28,610 nt of DNA, taken from NCBI GenBank assembly GCA_035512775.1, contig DATKDI010000018.1, forward strand, positions 1-28,610, written 5' to 3'. Below are positions 1 through 5,940 of the stretch, piece by piece. Below the pieces are notes generated by a model. That model was not told where the DNA came from. It saw only the letters and a list, made by a program, of their open reading frames with translations, and did no database searches. The stretch's first letter is position 1; every line of letters begins with the position of its first letter. A program made the translations under genes and the position numbers. Origin of the DNA: JAJNBA01 sp035512775. Its GTDB lineage: Bacteria > Actinomycetota > UBA4738 > HRBIN12.

Positions 1-53
1 GTCACCAGCAACAGACGGCCGAACGGGGTGAGACGAGCCCTACGATGGGCCAC
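1..53 (-). CDS. IS481 family transposase, N-terminal 17 codons (partial at window edge)
   Basis: A GTG codon at 53 opens a reading frame that runs off the left edge and reads MAHRRARLTPFGRLLLV. The 'MxHxxAxLTPxGRxxL' opening is what I recognise as the start of one IS481 transposase group. An AAGGAGG sequence lies five bases upstream of the GTG, which supports the start. Only the extreme N-terminus is present: the helix-turn-helix and DDE catalytic domain are beyond the window. The call therefore rests on this short motif plus the neighbouring CTAG target. A different DDE transposase with a similar N-terminus is possible. Confidence 0.55.
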   Translation of the reverse strand, partial: MAHRRARLTPFGRLLLV

Positions 54-113
54 GAGAGCCTCCTTCTCGGTTGGGAGCTTTGGTCAGCCCCAAACCGTGC
101 AGGGAGGCTCTCG
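53..113 (-). promoter_or_regulatory. Fold-back hairpin covering the transposase ribosome binding site
   Basis: An 11-bp perfect inverted repeat (CGAGAGCCTCC at 53-63 against GGAGGCTCTCG at 103-113) encloses a second helix in which CGGTT+GGG pairs with CCC+AACCG around one bulged base. In the minus-strand transcript the right arm contains the GGAGG of the Shine-Dalgarno sequence and ends at the GTG start. A transcript entering from outside the element would fold and hide the translation start. This design is known from IS10 and IS50; its operation here is inferred. Confidence 0.55.
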
Positions 114-185
114 CCAGTCAACAACCCTGATGGGAACTACACCTAGACCGCCGTCAGCATAGTGCCAGGCGCCGACACGGGGTCC

Positions 186-485
186 TCAGAGGGTCCGAAT
201 CGCTCGCTCCAGGTCGCGACGGTTCACAATTCGGGCCACGAGGTACCCGCCGCCGTAGTGCTCGATCTCGGCCGGCGTGAAGGGCCGGAAGAGGATGCGC
301 CAATCCCCCGCTCGCAGGCGCTTCCACGGTGCCCTACCGGTGAGTGTCTGGATGTCGAGGTTCGGTGCTTCGTCCTCGAGGTTGGTGAGGGCTCTACGAA
401 TTCGGGTCAGCGCCCGCTTGTCCCGCCTGAAGGCGGCTAGATCCTCTTTCGCGTCCGCTGAGAGCTGGACGTTGGCCACGGCCAC
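186..485 (-). CDS. RelE/ParE-family toxin of a type II toxin-antitoxin module
   Basis: A 99-residue basic protein with the RelE/ParE layout: an N-terminal helical hairpin rich in Arg and Lys (residues 10-35), then a beta-sheet core with LTGRAPWKRLRAGDWRILFR at about 48-67 and the strand YLVARIVNRRDLERAI near the C-terminus. The WKRLRAGDWRI segment is typical of RelE-type toxins, most of which are ribosome-dependent mRNA interferases; ParE relatives poison gyrase, and sequence alone does not decide between the two here. It starts with GTG, 16 bp downstream of the antitoxin stop, in the usual antitoxin-first order. It appears intact and is followed by the IS481-like element. Confidence 0.85.
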   Translation of the reverse strand: MAVANVQLSADAKEDLAAFRRDKRALTRIRRALTNLEDEAPNLDIQTLTGRAPWKRLRAGDWRILFRPFTPAEIEHYGGGYLVARIVNRRDLERAIRTL

Positions 486-501
486 GCCGCGCCCACGTCA
501 C

Positions 502-786
502 CTATTCGGCTGATTCGAGATCCCCGAGGGCTTCCAGGTCCCGAAAGGCCTCCTCAATGGACGAGGTGCGCCCAAGAGCGAGATCCCGGTCAGCAGCTTC
601 CATGGCGCTCACGAAGGTTGGAGCGTTCGCGAGAACGTAGTCCTCAAGTCCCTCGGGGTCCAGGGGGACGACGGCAGCCACCGGGGCGCCGTTTCGCGTG
701 ACGACCGCCGGTCGATGGGAATCCTCCACATCACGAATGACCCCGCTCACGTTCCGGGCCAGCTCTCGAATGCTGATCGTCGCCAT
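502..786 (-). CDS. Phd/YefM-family antitoxin
   Basis: A 94-residue protein starting MATISIRELARNVSGVIRDV, a classic Phd/YefM DNA-binding N-terminus, followed by the strand-turn-strand around residues 25-40 (PAVVTRNGAPVAAVVPLDP). The C-terminus is acidic and probably disordered until it wraps the toxin. The ATG at 786 is preferred over the ATG at 834 because GGGAGG lies eight to nine bases upstream and the family homology begins exactly here; the longer version would add 16 unrelated residues. It is the first gene of a two-gene operon with the toxin. By family precedent it neutralises the toxin and represses its own promoter, which overlaps a small palindrome just upstream. Confidence 0.87.
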   Translation of the reverse strand: MATISIRELARNVSGVIRDVEDSHRPAVVTRNGAPVAAVVPLDPEGLEDYVLANAPTFVSAMEAADRDLALGRTSSIEEAFRDLEALGDLESAE

Positions 787-803
787 CTCTCTAACCTCCC
801 TTG

Positions 804-841
804 GTACGCACAACCGTACACACATCATCGGCATTCCACAA
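804..841 (-). promoter_or_regulatory. Toxin-antitoxin promoter with overlapping operator palindrome
   Basis: On the minus strand a TTGTGG hexamer (841-836) is followed after exactly 17 bases by TACGGT (818-813), a plausible sigma-70-type promoter whose -10 region is preceded by TGTG. An inverted repeat GTACG-N6-CGTAC (804-819) overlaps the -10 hexamer and the likely start of transcription. YefM-type antitoxins are known to bind TGTACA-like half-sites, so this is the expected place for autorepression. Binding itself is inferred. Confidence 0.5.
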
Positions 842-884
842 GGGGGCCTTGAGAGCGCATAACTTCGCCCGTTTCGCTCCCCCG

Positions 885-906
885 TGACCTGCGTTTTCCC
901 AGGTCA
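885..906. repeat. Hairpin beside the truncated tRNA
   Basis: A 7-bp perfect inverted repeat, TGACCTG (885-891) and CAGGTCA (900-906), with an eight-base loop. No T-run follows on either strand, so it is a poor terminator. It lies between the broken tRNA and the toxin-antitoxin promoter and may belong to an attachment-site region. Confidence 0.45.
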
Positions 907-916
907 GCACACCGTT

Positions 917-936
917 TAGCCCCAGCTAGCCCCCAG
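917..936 (-). repeat. Tandem CTGGGG(G)CTA repeats at the tRNA break point
   Basis: On the minus strand the tRNA anticodon-loop bases CTGGGGG run straight into CTA, and after one base a second CTGGGGCTA follows. The two copies sit on either side of the position where tRNA homology stops. Such short direct repeats resemble integrase binding sites beside a tRNA attachment core, but no integrase gene is visible in the window. Confidence 0.45.
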
Positions 937-969
937 TCAGACGCGCTAACCAAGCTGCGCCACGGCCCG
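930..969 (-). pseudogene. tRNA-Pro(GGG), 5' half only, truncated in the anticodon loop
   Basis: Thirty-seven bases after the der stop, the minus strand gives a clean 5' tRNA half: acceptor strand CGGGCCG, T8-G9, D-stem GCGC/GCGC around AGCTTGGTTA, anticodon stem TCTGA, and loop CTGGGGG with anticodon GGG. C at position 1 is typical of bacterial tRNA-Pro. The partner strand TCAGA, the variable loop, T-arm and acceptor 3' strand CGGCCCG are all absent. I found no T-loop (GGTTCGAATCC-like) on the minus strand down to base 1. Homology ends exactly in the anticodon loop, where many tyrosine recombinases cross over. It is therefore probably the remnant of an integration or deletion event, or an assembly junction. 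Confidence 0.7.
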
Positions 970-1006
970 TGGGCCGAAGTGTAGCGGGTGGGTCCGCGCT
1001 CCACCT

Positions 1007-2365
1007 TCATCGCGATCGGCCGCGCGTTCGCGTGCGGAAGCTCATCCGGAGTGGGACGCCGTCGAGACGGAACGCTTCGCGGAACCTGTTCTCGACGTAT
1101 CGGCGGTAGCCGGGACCGGGAGCTCGGCCGCCACCGAAGATGACGAAGGAGGGCGGCCGCGTCGCGACCTGCGCCGCATAGTGCAGGGTCCCGGAAGACC
1201 GGGGTGGAGGCTGCGCGCCTTGTGCCTCCTGAAGGATCTCGTTCACCCGCGAGGTGGACGCTCGCCCGGACCACCGCCGACGGAGGTCCAGGAGCAGCTC
1301 GGGGATGCGGGCGACGCCTTGCCCGCGGACGGCGGAGCTTCGAACCACCGTGGCGCGTCCGAGCATCCTCGCGTCCTCGGTCAGCTGTTTGAAGTGGCGG
1401 TCCTTGTCCTCCACGAGATCCCACTTGTTGGCGACCAGGAGGAGCGCCTTTCCGGCCTCGAGCACGCGGAACGCGATCTTCTCGTCCTCGGCCGTGAGGC
1501 CCTCGGTGGCGTCGAAGATCACGGCGACGGCATCAGCTCGGTCGATCGCCTCTCCTGCCCGAACGAAGCTGTAGTACTCGACCCCCTGCACGCGGATCGC
1601 CCGGCGCATGCCGGCGGTGTCGACGAACCGGATCGTACCCGCGCCCGGCCACTCGACCAGCGCATCGACGCTGTCGCGGGTGGTTCCGGCCTCTTCGAAG
1701 ACGACGGCCCGCTCCTCGCCCACGAGCCGGTTGAACAGGCTGGACTTGCCCACGTTCGGGCGACCGACCAGCGCGAATCTTGGTTCTTCCGGCTCTCCGT
1801 CAGCCAGCTCGCCATCCCGGGCCTCGCCATCCCGGGCCTCGGCCGTAGCCCCCTCGTCGGTCTTCGGCGCATCGGGCAAGAGATCGACCAGCCGGTCCAG
1901 GAGCTCCCCGACACCGCGACCGTGTTGCGCGGAGACGGCGATCGGATCGCCCAGCCCGAGAGAATGGAACGCGGGGACATCCACCTCTTCGTGCCGAGAG
2001 TCGGTCTTGTTCACGACCACCAACACAGGTGACGTCGCCCTTCGCAGACGGCGCGCCAGCTGCGCGTCCTCCTCCGTGATCCCGGAAGCGACGTCCACGA
2101 CCAGCAGGACGACGTCGGCCTCATCCATCGCCCGGATCGACTGGCGGCCCGAGAGCGCCTCGACTCCCTTCGCGCGATGGAGATACCCGGCGGTGTCGAT
2201 CAACCCGAACCGCCTGCCGTTCCACGTCGCCTCGAGCTCGATGCGGTCCCGGGTCACACCGGGATCGTCGTGGGCGATCGTCTCTCGCTTGCCGAAGAGC
2301 CTGTTGACCAGCGTCGATTTGCCCACGTTCTGCCGGCCCACGACGGCGATCCGAGGGACGGTCAT
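1007..2365 (-). CDS. der: Ribosome biogenesis GTPase Der (EngA)
   Basis: Der is a tandem-GTPase protein that binds the 50S subunit and is needed for its maturation. The 452 residues show two complete G domains. The first has the P-loop GRQNVGKST at 10-18, DTAG at 57-60 and NKTD at 119-122. The second has GRPNVGKSS at 201-209, DTAG at 249-252 and NKWD at 313-316. A KH-like C-terminal domain ends in a basic tail (RTRTRGRSR). The acidic linker between the domains (about 168-195) carries the repeat EARDGEARDG, encoded by a perfect 15-bp tandem duplication. The ATG overlaps the cmk stop as ATGA, so translation is probably coupled. It is the last protein gene of the aroH-tyrA-aroA-cmk-der run. Confidence 0.96.
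   Translation of the reverse strand: MTVPRIAVVGRQNVGKSTLVNRLFGKRETIAHDDPGVTRDRIELEATWNGRRFGLIDTAGYLHRAKGVEALSGRQSIRAMDEADVVLLVVDVASGITEEDAQLARRLRRATSPVLVVVNKTDSRHEEVDVPAFHSLGLGDPIAVSAQHGRGVGELLDRLVDLLPDAPKTDEGATAEARDGEARDGELADGEPEEPRFALVGRPNVGKSSLFNRLVGEERAVVFEEAGTTRDSVDALVEWPGAGTIRFVDTAGMRRAIRVQGVEYYSFVRAGEAIDRADAVAVIFDATEGLTAEDEKIAFRVLEAGKALLLVANKWDLVEDKDRHFKQLTEDARMLGRATVVRSSAVRGQGVARIPELLLDLRRRWSGRASTSRVNEILQEAQGAQPPPRSSGTLHYAAQVATRPPSFVIFGGGRAPGPGYRRYVENRFREAFRLDGVPLRMSFRTRTRGRSR
1811..1840. repeat. 15-bp tandem duplication in the der linker
   Basis: GCCATCCCGGGCCTC occurs twice back to back and encodes the repeated EARDG in the hydrophilic linker between the two G domains of Der. It is in frame, so it only changes the linker length. 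Confidence 0.8.
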
Positions 2366-3039
2366 GGTCGCGAGCCTCCCGAGAGGAGCTCCGGCGCTCG
2401 CTCTTCGACGATCGCGAGTGCGGCTCGGAGCGTGCCGTCCACGTCGAGCTCGCTCGTGTCGATCACGACCGCATCCCCGGCGGGGACGAAAGGGTTCACA
2501 CGGGCGTCGCGCCGGTCTCGCTCGTGGAGCGCGTCGGCCACGTCCTCGACCCCCCGCTCCTCGACCCGCCGGCCGGCGCGCTCATGGGGTTCGGCGACGA
2601 GGAACATCTTCAGGCGTGCATCCGGGAACACCGCGGAACCGATGTCTCGGCCCTCCATGACGGCCCCGCCCTCCCCCAGTGCTCGTTGCGCGGCCCGCAT
2701 CGCCGCACGGACCTGGGGGTGCGTGGCGACGGTGCTCACGTCCGCCTCGACCTCGGCCGACTCGAGCTCCTCGGTCGGTCGCGCACCGTCGATCCAGAGC
2801 TCCCGAGGCTCGTCGTGGCGGACCGGGGGGCTCAACGTGAACTCGAGGGTCTCCATGAGGCGAACCAACGCCTCCGCATCCTCGATCTGCACCTCTCGAC
2901 GACGTGCCGCCAGCGTCAGCGCCCGGTACATCGCCCCGGTGTTCACGTACGGGAGCTGGAGCTCTCGCGCGAGCAGCCGGGCGAGGGTGCTCTTGCCGCT
3001 TCCCGCGGACCCGTCGATGGCCACCACGGCGGGCGTCAC
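2362..3039 (-). CDS. cmk: Cytidylate kinase
   Basis: Phosphorylates CMP and dCMP to the diphosphates with ATP, feeding RNA, DNA and CDP-lipid synthesis. The 225-residue length is normal. The P-loop GSAGSGKST is at residues 10-18, followed by the nucleotide-binding VNTGAMYRALT at about 32-42; GRDIGSAVFPDA and RDRRDARVNPFVP further on are family signatures. The GTG start overlaps the aroA stop as GTGA and its own stop overlaps the der start as ATGA, so it sits between two coupled genes. The aroA-cmk-der order is common in actinobacteria. Confidence 0.96.
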   Translation of the reverse strand: MTPAVVAIDGSAGSGKSTLARLLARELQLPYVNTGAMYRALTLAARRREVQIEDAEALVRLMETLEFTLSPPVRHDEPRELWIDGARPTEELESAEVEADVSTVATHPQVRAAMRAAQRALGEGGAVMEGRDIGSAVFPDARLKMFLVAEPHERAGRRVEERGVEDVADALHERDRRDARVNPFVPAGDAVVIDTSELDVDGTLRAALAIVEERAPELLSGGSRP

Positions 3040-4409
3040 TCCGACACCTCGACGTCGGCTCCGAGCGAGCGGAGGAGCTCGAAGAACCCGGGGAATGAGA
3101 CCGAGGCCGACTCGATCGCGTCGATCTCCGACGGCGCGCGGGCGGCCAGCGCCGACACGGCGAACGCCATCGCCATCCGATGGTCTCCCTCCGACGGGGC
3201 GGACCCGCCGGCGAGACCTCCCCCGCCGATCACGAGATCGTCTCCCTCCTCCGAGGTCTCTCCTCCGAGCGCGCGGATCCCCTCCGCGAGCACGGCGAGC
3301 CGGTCGCTCTCCTTCACCCGTAGCTCGGCGGCTCCTTCGAATCGGGACGGTCCGTCCGCGTGCGCGGCGAGCGCCGCGAGGAGGGGAACCTCGTCGATCA
3401 CGAGCGGCAGCTCGCTCCGGTCGACATGCACCGGCCGAAGCACCCCGCCCGGCCCCATCCGCATCGTCCCGACCGGCTCTCCCAGTTCCTCACCCTCGAC
3501 GGCGACCTCGACCTCCAGCCCCATCCTCCGGAGCACGTCGAGCAGACGAAGTCGCGTCGGGTTCAGGCCCACACCCCGGACCGTGAGGTGCCCGCCCGTG
3601 AGCGCGGCCGCTCCGAGGAGGAACGCCGCGGAGGAAGGGTCTCCCGGCACCGTGCCGCGGAATCCTTCGTGCTGGAACGGCCCGTCGAGGACCAGTTCCG
3701 GCCCGTTCGACCGGATCGGCGCCCCCAAGGCGAGGAACAGTCGCTCCGTGTGGTCCCTGGTCGGGACGCGCTCCGACACGGTCGTCGGCCCCTCGGCCGC
3801 GAGGGCTGCCAGCAGCACTGCCCCCTTGACCTGAGCACTCGGGACATCCGGTTCGAATCGAATCCCACGGAGCGCCGATCCTCGGATGGTGACCGGCGGA
3901 TGGCCGTCCTCGGTGGTGACGTCCGCGCCCATCCTCCGCAGGGGATCCGCGACACGCTCCATCGGCCTTCCCGAGAGACTCCGGTCTCCCCGGAGCACCG
4001 TCTCGAACGGAGACGGCGACACGAGCCCGGCGACGAGCCGCATCGTCGTCCCCGAGTTCCCACAGTCGAGCGGACGCCCCGGACGCTTCAGCGATCTCCT
4101 CCCCTCAGCTCGAAGGTCGAGGGCGCCGAGGTCGAGGGTCGAGGCGTCCCGGTTCCACGTGGAACCGTCCCTCTCATCGGTGACCGAAGGGCTCGAGCCC
4201 CAAGCTTCGAGTGCAGGTCGAGCCGACGGAACGAGCTCCGAGAGGCAGGCGGCGGTCGAGCGAGTGTCGAGTGACCGAGGCAGTCCCTCGAGCCGGCTCG
4301 CCCCGGTCGCCGTCGCAGCCATCAGGAGCCAGCGGTGAGAGATCGACTTGTCCCCGGGCACTCCGACCTCACCTTCGATCGTGGCGCCGGGCGTCAGGCG
4401 AGCTCGCAT
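3036..4409 (-). CDS. aroA: 3-phosphoshikimate 1-carboxyvinyltransferase (EPSP synthase)
   Basis: Catalyses the sixth step of the shikimate pathway, joining phosphoenolpyruvate to shikimate-3-phosphate. The 457 residues contain GDKSISHR at 19-26 (phosphoenolpyruvate and shikimate-phosphate binding), GNSGTTMRLVAG in the first half and RVKESDRLAVLAEGI in the last third, all hallmark motifs. A poorly conserved hydrophilic stretch between about residues 65 and 110 precedes GNSGTTMRL, and inside it the DNA carries a parS-like palindrome. The ATG lies six bases after the tyrA stop; no strong Shine-Dalgarno sequence is seen, so re-initiation is likely. It belongs to an aroH-tyrA-aroA aromatic amino acid cluster. 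Confidence 0.96.
   Translation of the reverse strand: MRARLTPGATIEGEVGVPGDKSISHRWLLMAATATGASRLEGLPRSLDTRSTAACLSELVPSARPALEAWGSSPSVTDERDGSTWNRDASTLDLGALDLRAEGRRSLKRPGRPLDCGNSGTTMRLVAGLVSPSPFETVLRGDRSLSGRPMERVADPLRRMGADVTTEDGHPPVTIRGSALRGIRFEPDVPSAQVKGAVLLAALAAEGPTTVSERVPTRDHTERLFLALGAPIRSNGPELVLDGPFQHEGFRGTVPGDPSSAAFLLGAAALTGGHLTVRGVGLNPTRLRLLDVLRRMGLEVEVAVEGEELGEPVGTMRMGPGGVLRPVHVDRSELPLVIDEVPLLAALAAHADGPSRFEGAAELRVKESDRLAVLAEGIRALGGETSEEGDDLVIGGGGLAGGSAPSEGDHRMAMAFAVSALAARAPSEIDAIESASVSFPGFFELLRSLGADVEVSE
4151..4166. promoter_or_regulatory. Candidate parS (ParB-binding) site within aroA
   Basis: GGTTCCACGTGGAACC is a perfect 16-bp palindrome. Its central 14 bases, GTTCCACGTGGAAC, differ from GTTTCACGTGAAAC, the parS core known in many bacteria, only by one symmetric base pair. 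That position is the variable N of the Bacillus consensus TGTTNCACGTGAAACA. I found no other site of this quality in the window. It lies in a variable part of AroA, where coding constraint is weak. Function is inferred. Confidence 0.5.
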
Positions 4410-4415
4410 CGTCGC

Positions 4416-5528
4416 TCAGGCCAGTCGGATGGGGTCGAGCCCGCCGGCGACCAAGACCTCCGTGGCGTGGCCCGCCGCATCCGCGGCCACCGTGAGGTGC
4501 ACGGTGCCTCGCCCGCCCTCGGGCGAGTGCACGATCTGAAGGTCCTCGATGTTCACACGGCCCTCCGCGAGGATCGAGGTCAGCTCGGCGAGCGCACCGG
4601 GCCGGTCGGGCACCTCCACCTGGAGCACGGCCACGCCGGCCTTCACCTGCGGCTTGGTGGCGAGCCGGAGACGAGCGTCCTTCGCCTGCGCGAACCTGGA
4701 CTCCACGGCCTTGCCTTTGCTCCCCACGACGTCGTCTCGGAGGCTCTGAAGGCGGTCGACGTACAGGTCGATGGCCTCGGCGATCCGCTCGCGGTTCGCG
4801 ACGAGGATCGAGGACCAGAGCGCCGCGTCGGAGGCGGCGAGTCGCGTCAAGTCACGGAATCCTCCGGCCGCCAGGAGCAGGATCTCCGGCTCATCCGCCT
4901 CCTCGGTCGCGGCGAGGCTCATCAGGGCGGTGGACGCCACCTGCGGGAGATGGCTCACGAAGGCCACGAGCCGGTCATGACGGTCGCCGGTCATCCGGAC
5001 CGCTCTCGCGCCCAGGCCCTCGACCCACGACTCGAGGGCATCGACGGCAGCGACATCGGAGGCCTCCGTCGCCGAGAGCACCCACACGATGCCGTCGAGG
5101 ACCGACGGTGAAGCGTGCTCGGGGCCGGATCGCTCGCTCCCGCCCATCGGGTGACCCGGCACGTAGCGGGGAAGGTCCTCCACCGTGACCTCCGCCGCCA
5201 CGTCCCGCGACACCGGAGCCATGATGCTCCCTACGTCGGTGACGATCGCGGCGGTCGTCGCGGCCAGGGCGGCAGTGACGACCGGGGCGATCGTCGGGAT
5301 CGGGGTGCAGACCACGACGAGGTCGACTCCCAGAACCGCTTCCTCGAGTGAGATCGCCGGCGTGAAGCCGCCCAGCCCGGCGGCGCGGGCCGTCGTCGCG
5401 GGGTCGGCGTCCCACCCCGACACCGCGGCGCCGACCCGCGCCGCCGCCATCGCGACGGAGGTTCCCATCAGCCCGGTGCCGAGGACAGCGACGCGCCCGA
5501 TCGGTTCGTACGAGCGGGCGGCCGTCAT
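4416..5528 (-). CDS. tyrA: Prephenate dehydrogenase with C-terminal ACT domain
   Basis: Oxidatively decarboxylates prephenate to 4-hydroxyphenylpyruvate, the tyrosine branch after chorismate mutase. From the chosen ATG the protein has 370 residues: an NAD(P)-binding fold with GTGLMG at 17-22, a helical prephenate dehydrogenase domain (GHPMGGSERSGPEH, then FVSHLPQVAS), and a C-terminal ACT domain (VEVPDRPGALAELTSIL and following), which in this family usually senses tyrosine. The ATG at 5528 is preferred because GAGGGG precedes it by nine bases and it lies 14 bases after the aroH stop. An ATG at 5555 and a GTG at 5573 would overlap aroH. It acts directly downstream of the neighbouring AroH. 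Confidence 0.92.
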   Translation of the reverse strand: MTAARSYEPIGRVAVLGTGLMGTSVAMAAARVGAAVSGWDADPATTARAAGLGGFTPAISLEEAVLGVDLVVVCTPIPTIAPVVTAALAATTAAIVTDVGSIMAPVSRDVAAEVTVEDLPRYVPGHPMGGSERSGPEHASPSVLDGIVWVLSATEASDVAAVDALESWVEGLGARAVRMTGDRHDRLVAFVSHLPQVASTALMSLAATEEADEPEILLLAAGGFRDLTRLAASDAALWSSILVANRERIAEAIDLYVDRLQSLRDDVVGSKGKAVESRFAQAKDARLRLATKPQVKAGVAVLQVEVPDRPGALAELTSILAEGRVNIEDLQIVHSPEGGRGTVHLTVAADAAGHATEVLVAGGLDPIRLA

Positions 5529-5541
5529 CGGGCGACGCCCC

Positions 5542-5901
5542 TCAGCGGACGTCATCTCGGAGTGTCTCCGCACCGTCGAGGTACACGTGGGCGACCTCGT
5601 CGAGGGTCCGGTCGGAGTGGAAGTGCACGAGGATCCGGATCACAGAAGGCATCGAACCCTCGACCGGGATCTCCTGAGCGCACATGAGCGGCACGCGACC
5701 GAGACCCATCCGCCGAGCCGCCTCTGCGGGGAAGGCCGAGCGGAGGTCCTGCGTGGCCGTGAACATGATGCTCACGAGCTCCTCCGGGTCGATCGCGTTG
5801 CGCTGCAGCACGGCCGACAGGAGCCGCTCGGTAGATCCGAGCAGCGCGTCACCGTCGTCCGATGGCACGCGGATGGCCCCGCGCGCCGCACGAAGCCTCA
5901 T
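5542..5901 (-). CDS. aroH: Chorismate mutase, AroH type (monofunctional)
   Basis: Converts chorismate to prephenate, the substrate of the next gene, tyrA. The 119-residue protein matches the small trimeric AroH class known from Bacillus subtilis rather than the helical AroQ class. Residues corresponding to its active site are in place, offset by at most one: Arg7, Cys74, Glu77 (in CAQE), Arg89 and Tyr107. The ATG has a GGGAGG sequence about seven bases upstream, which partly adjoins a 7-bp hairpin. It lies 39 bp downstream of the rluB stop and overlaps possible alternative tyrA starts. Confidence 0.94.
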   Translation of the reverse strand: MRLRAARGAIRVPSDDGDALLGSTERLLSAVLQRNAIDPEELVSIMFTATQDLRSAFPAEAARRMGLGRVPLMCAQEIPVEGSMPSVIRILVHFHSDRTLDEVAHVYLDGAETLRDDVR

Positions 5902-5910
5902 GGGAACCTC

Positions 5911-5932
5911 CCTCGGGAGCGGCGCCCCGAGG
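5911..5932 (-). promoter_or_regulatory. Hairpin directly upstream of the aroH ribosome binding site
   Basis: A 7-bp inverted repeat (CCTCGGG at 5911-5917, CCCGAGG at 5926-5932) with an eight-base loop lies between rluB and aroH. Its 3' arm abuts the aroH Shine-Dalgarno sequence. It lacks a T-run. It could mark a weak attenuation point or a processing site between the two gene groups; no function is shown. Confidence 0.35.
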
Positions 5933-5940
5933 CACAGAGG

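Larger units (their letters stand above)
1..141 (-). mobile_element. IS481-like insertion sequence, transposase-proximal end (continues beyond the window)
   Basis: The minus strand reads from a TGTAGTTCCC terminus at 141, through an inward TTGACT hexamer (121-116), a fold-back leader, a strong Shine-Dalgarno sequence and then a transposase start at 53. The bases just outside the terminus, 142-147, read CCTAGA on the plus strand. This fits the NCTAGN hexamer that IS481 is known to target and duplicate. The other end of the element, its inverted repeat and the second copy of the target hexamer lie outside the window, so the exact boundary is an inference from one end. The element sits 38 bp past the end of the toxin gene, so it has not interrupted that gene. 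Confidence 0.6.

Noticed and set aside
53..113. Integron attC site
   Set aside because: The inverted repeat lacks the RYYYAAC and GTTRRRY core sites at its ends; a fold-back transposase leader explains it better.
1..929. Group I intron splitting the tRNA-Pro gene
   Set aside because: No 3' exon (T-loop and acceptor strand) was found down to base 1 and no intron core was recognised; the sequence there is a toxin-antitoxin pair and an IS end.
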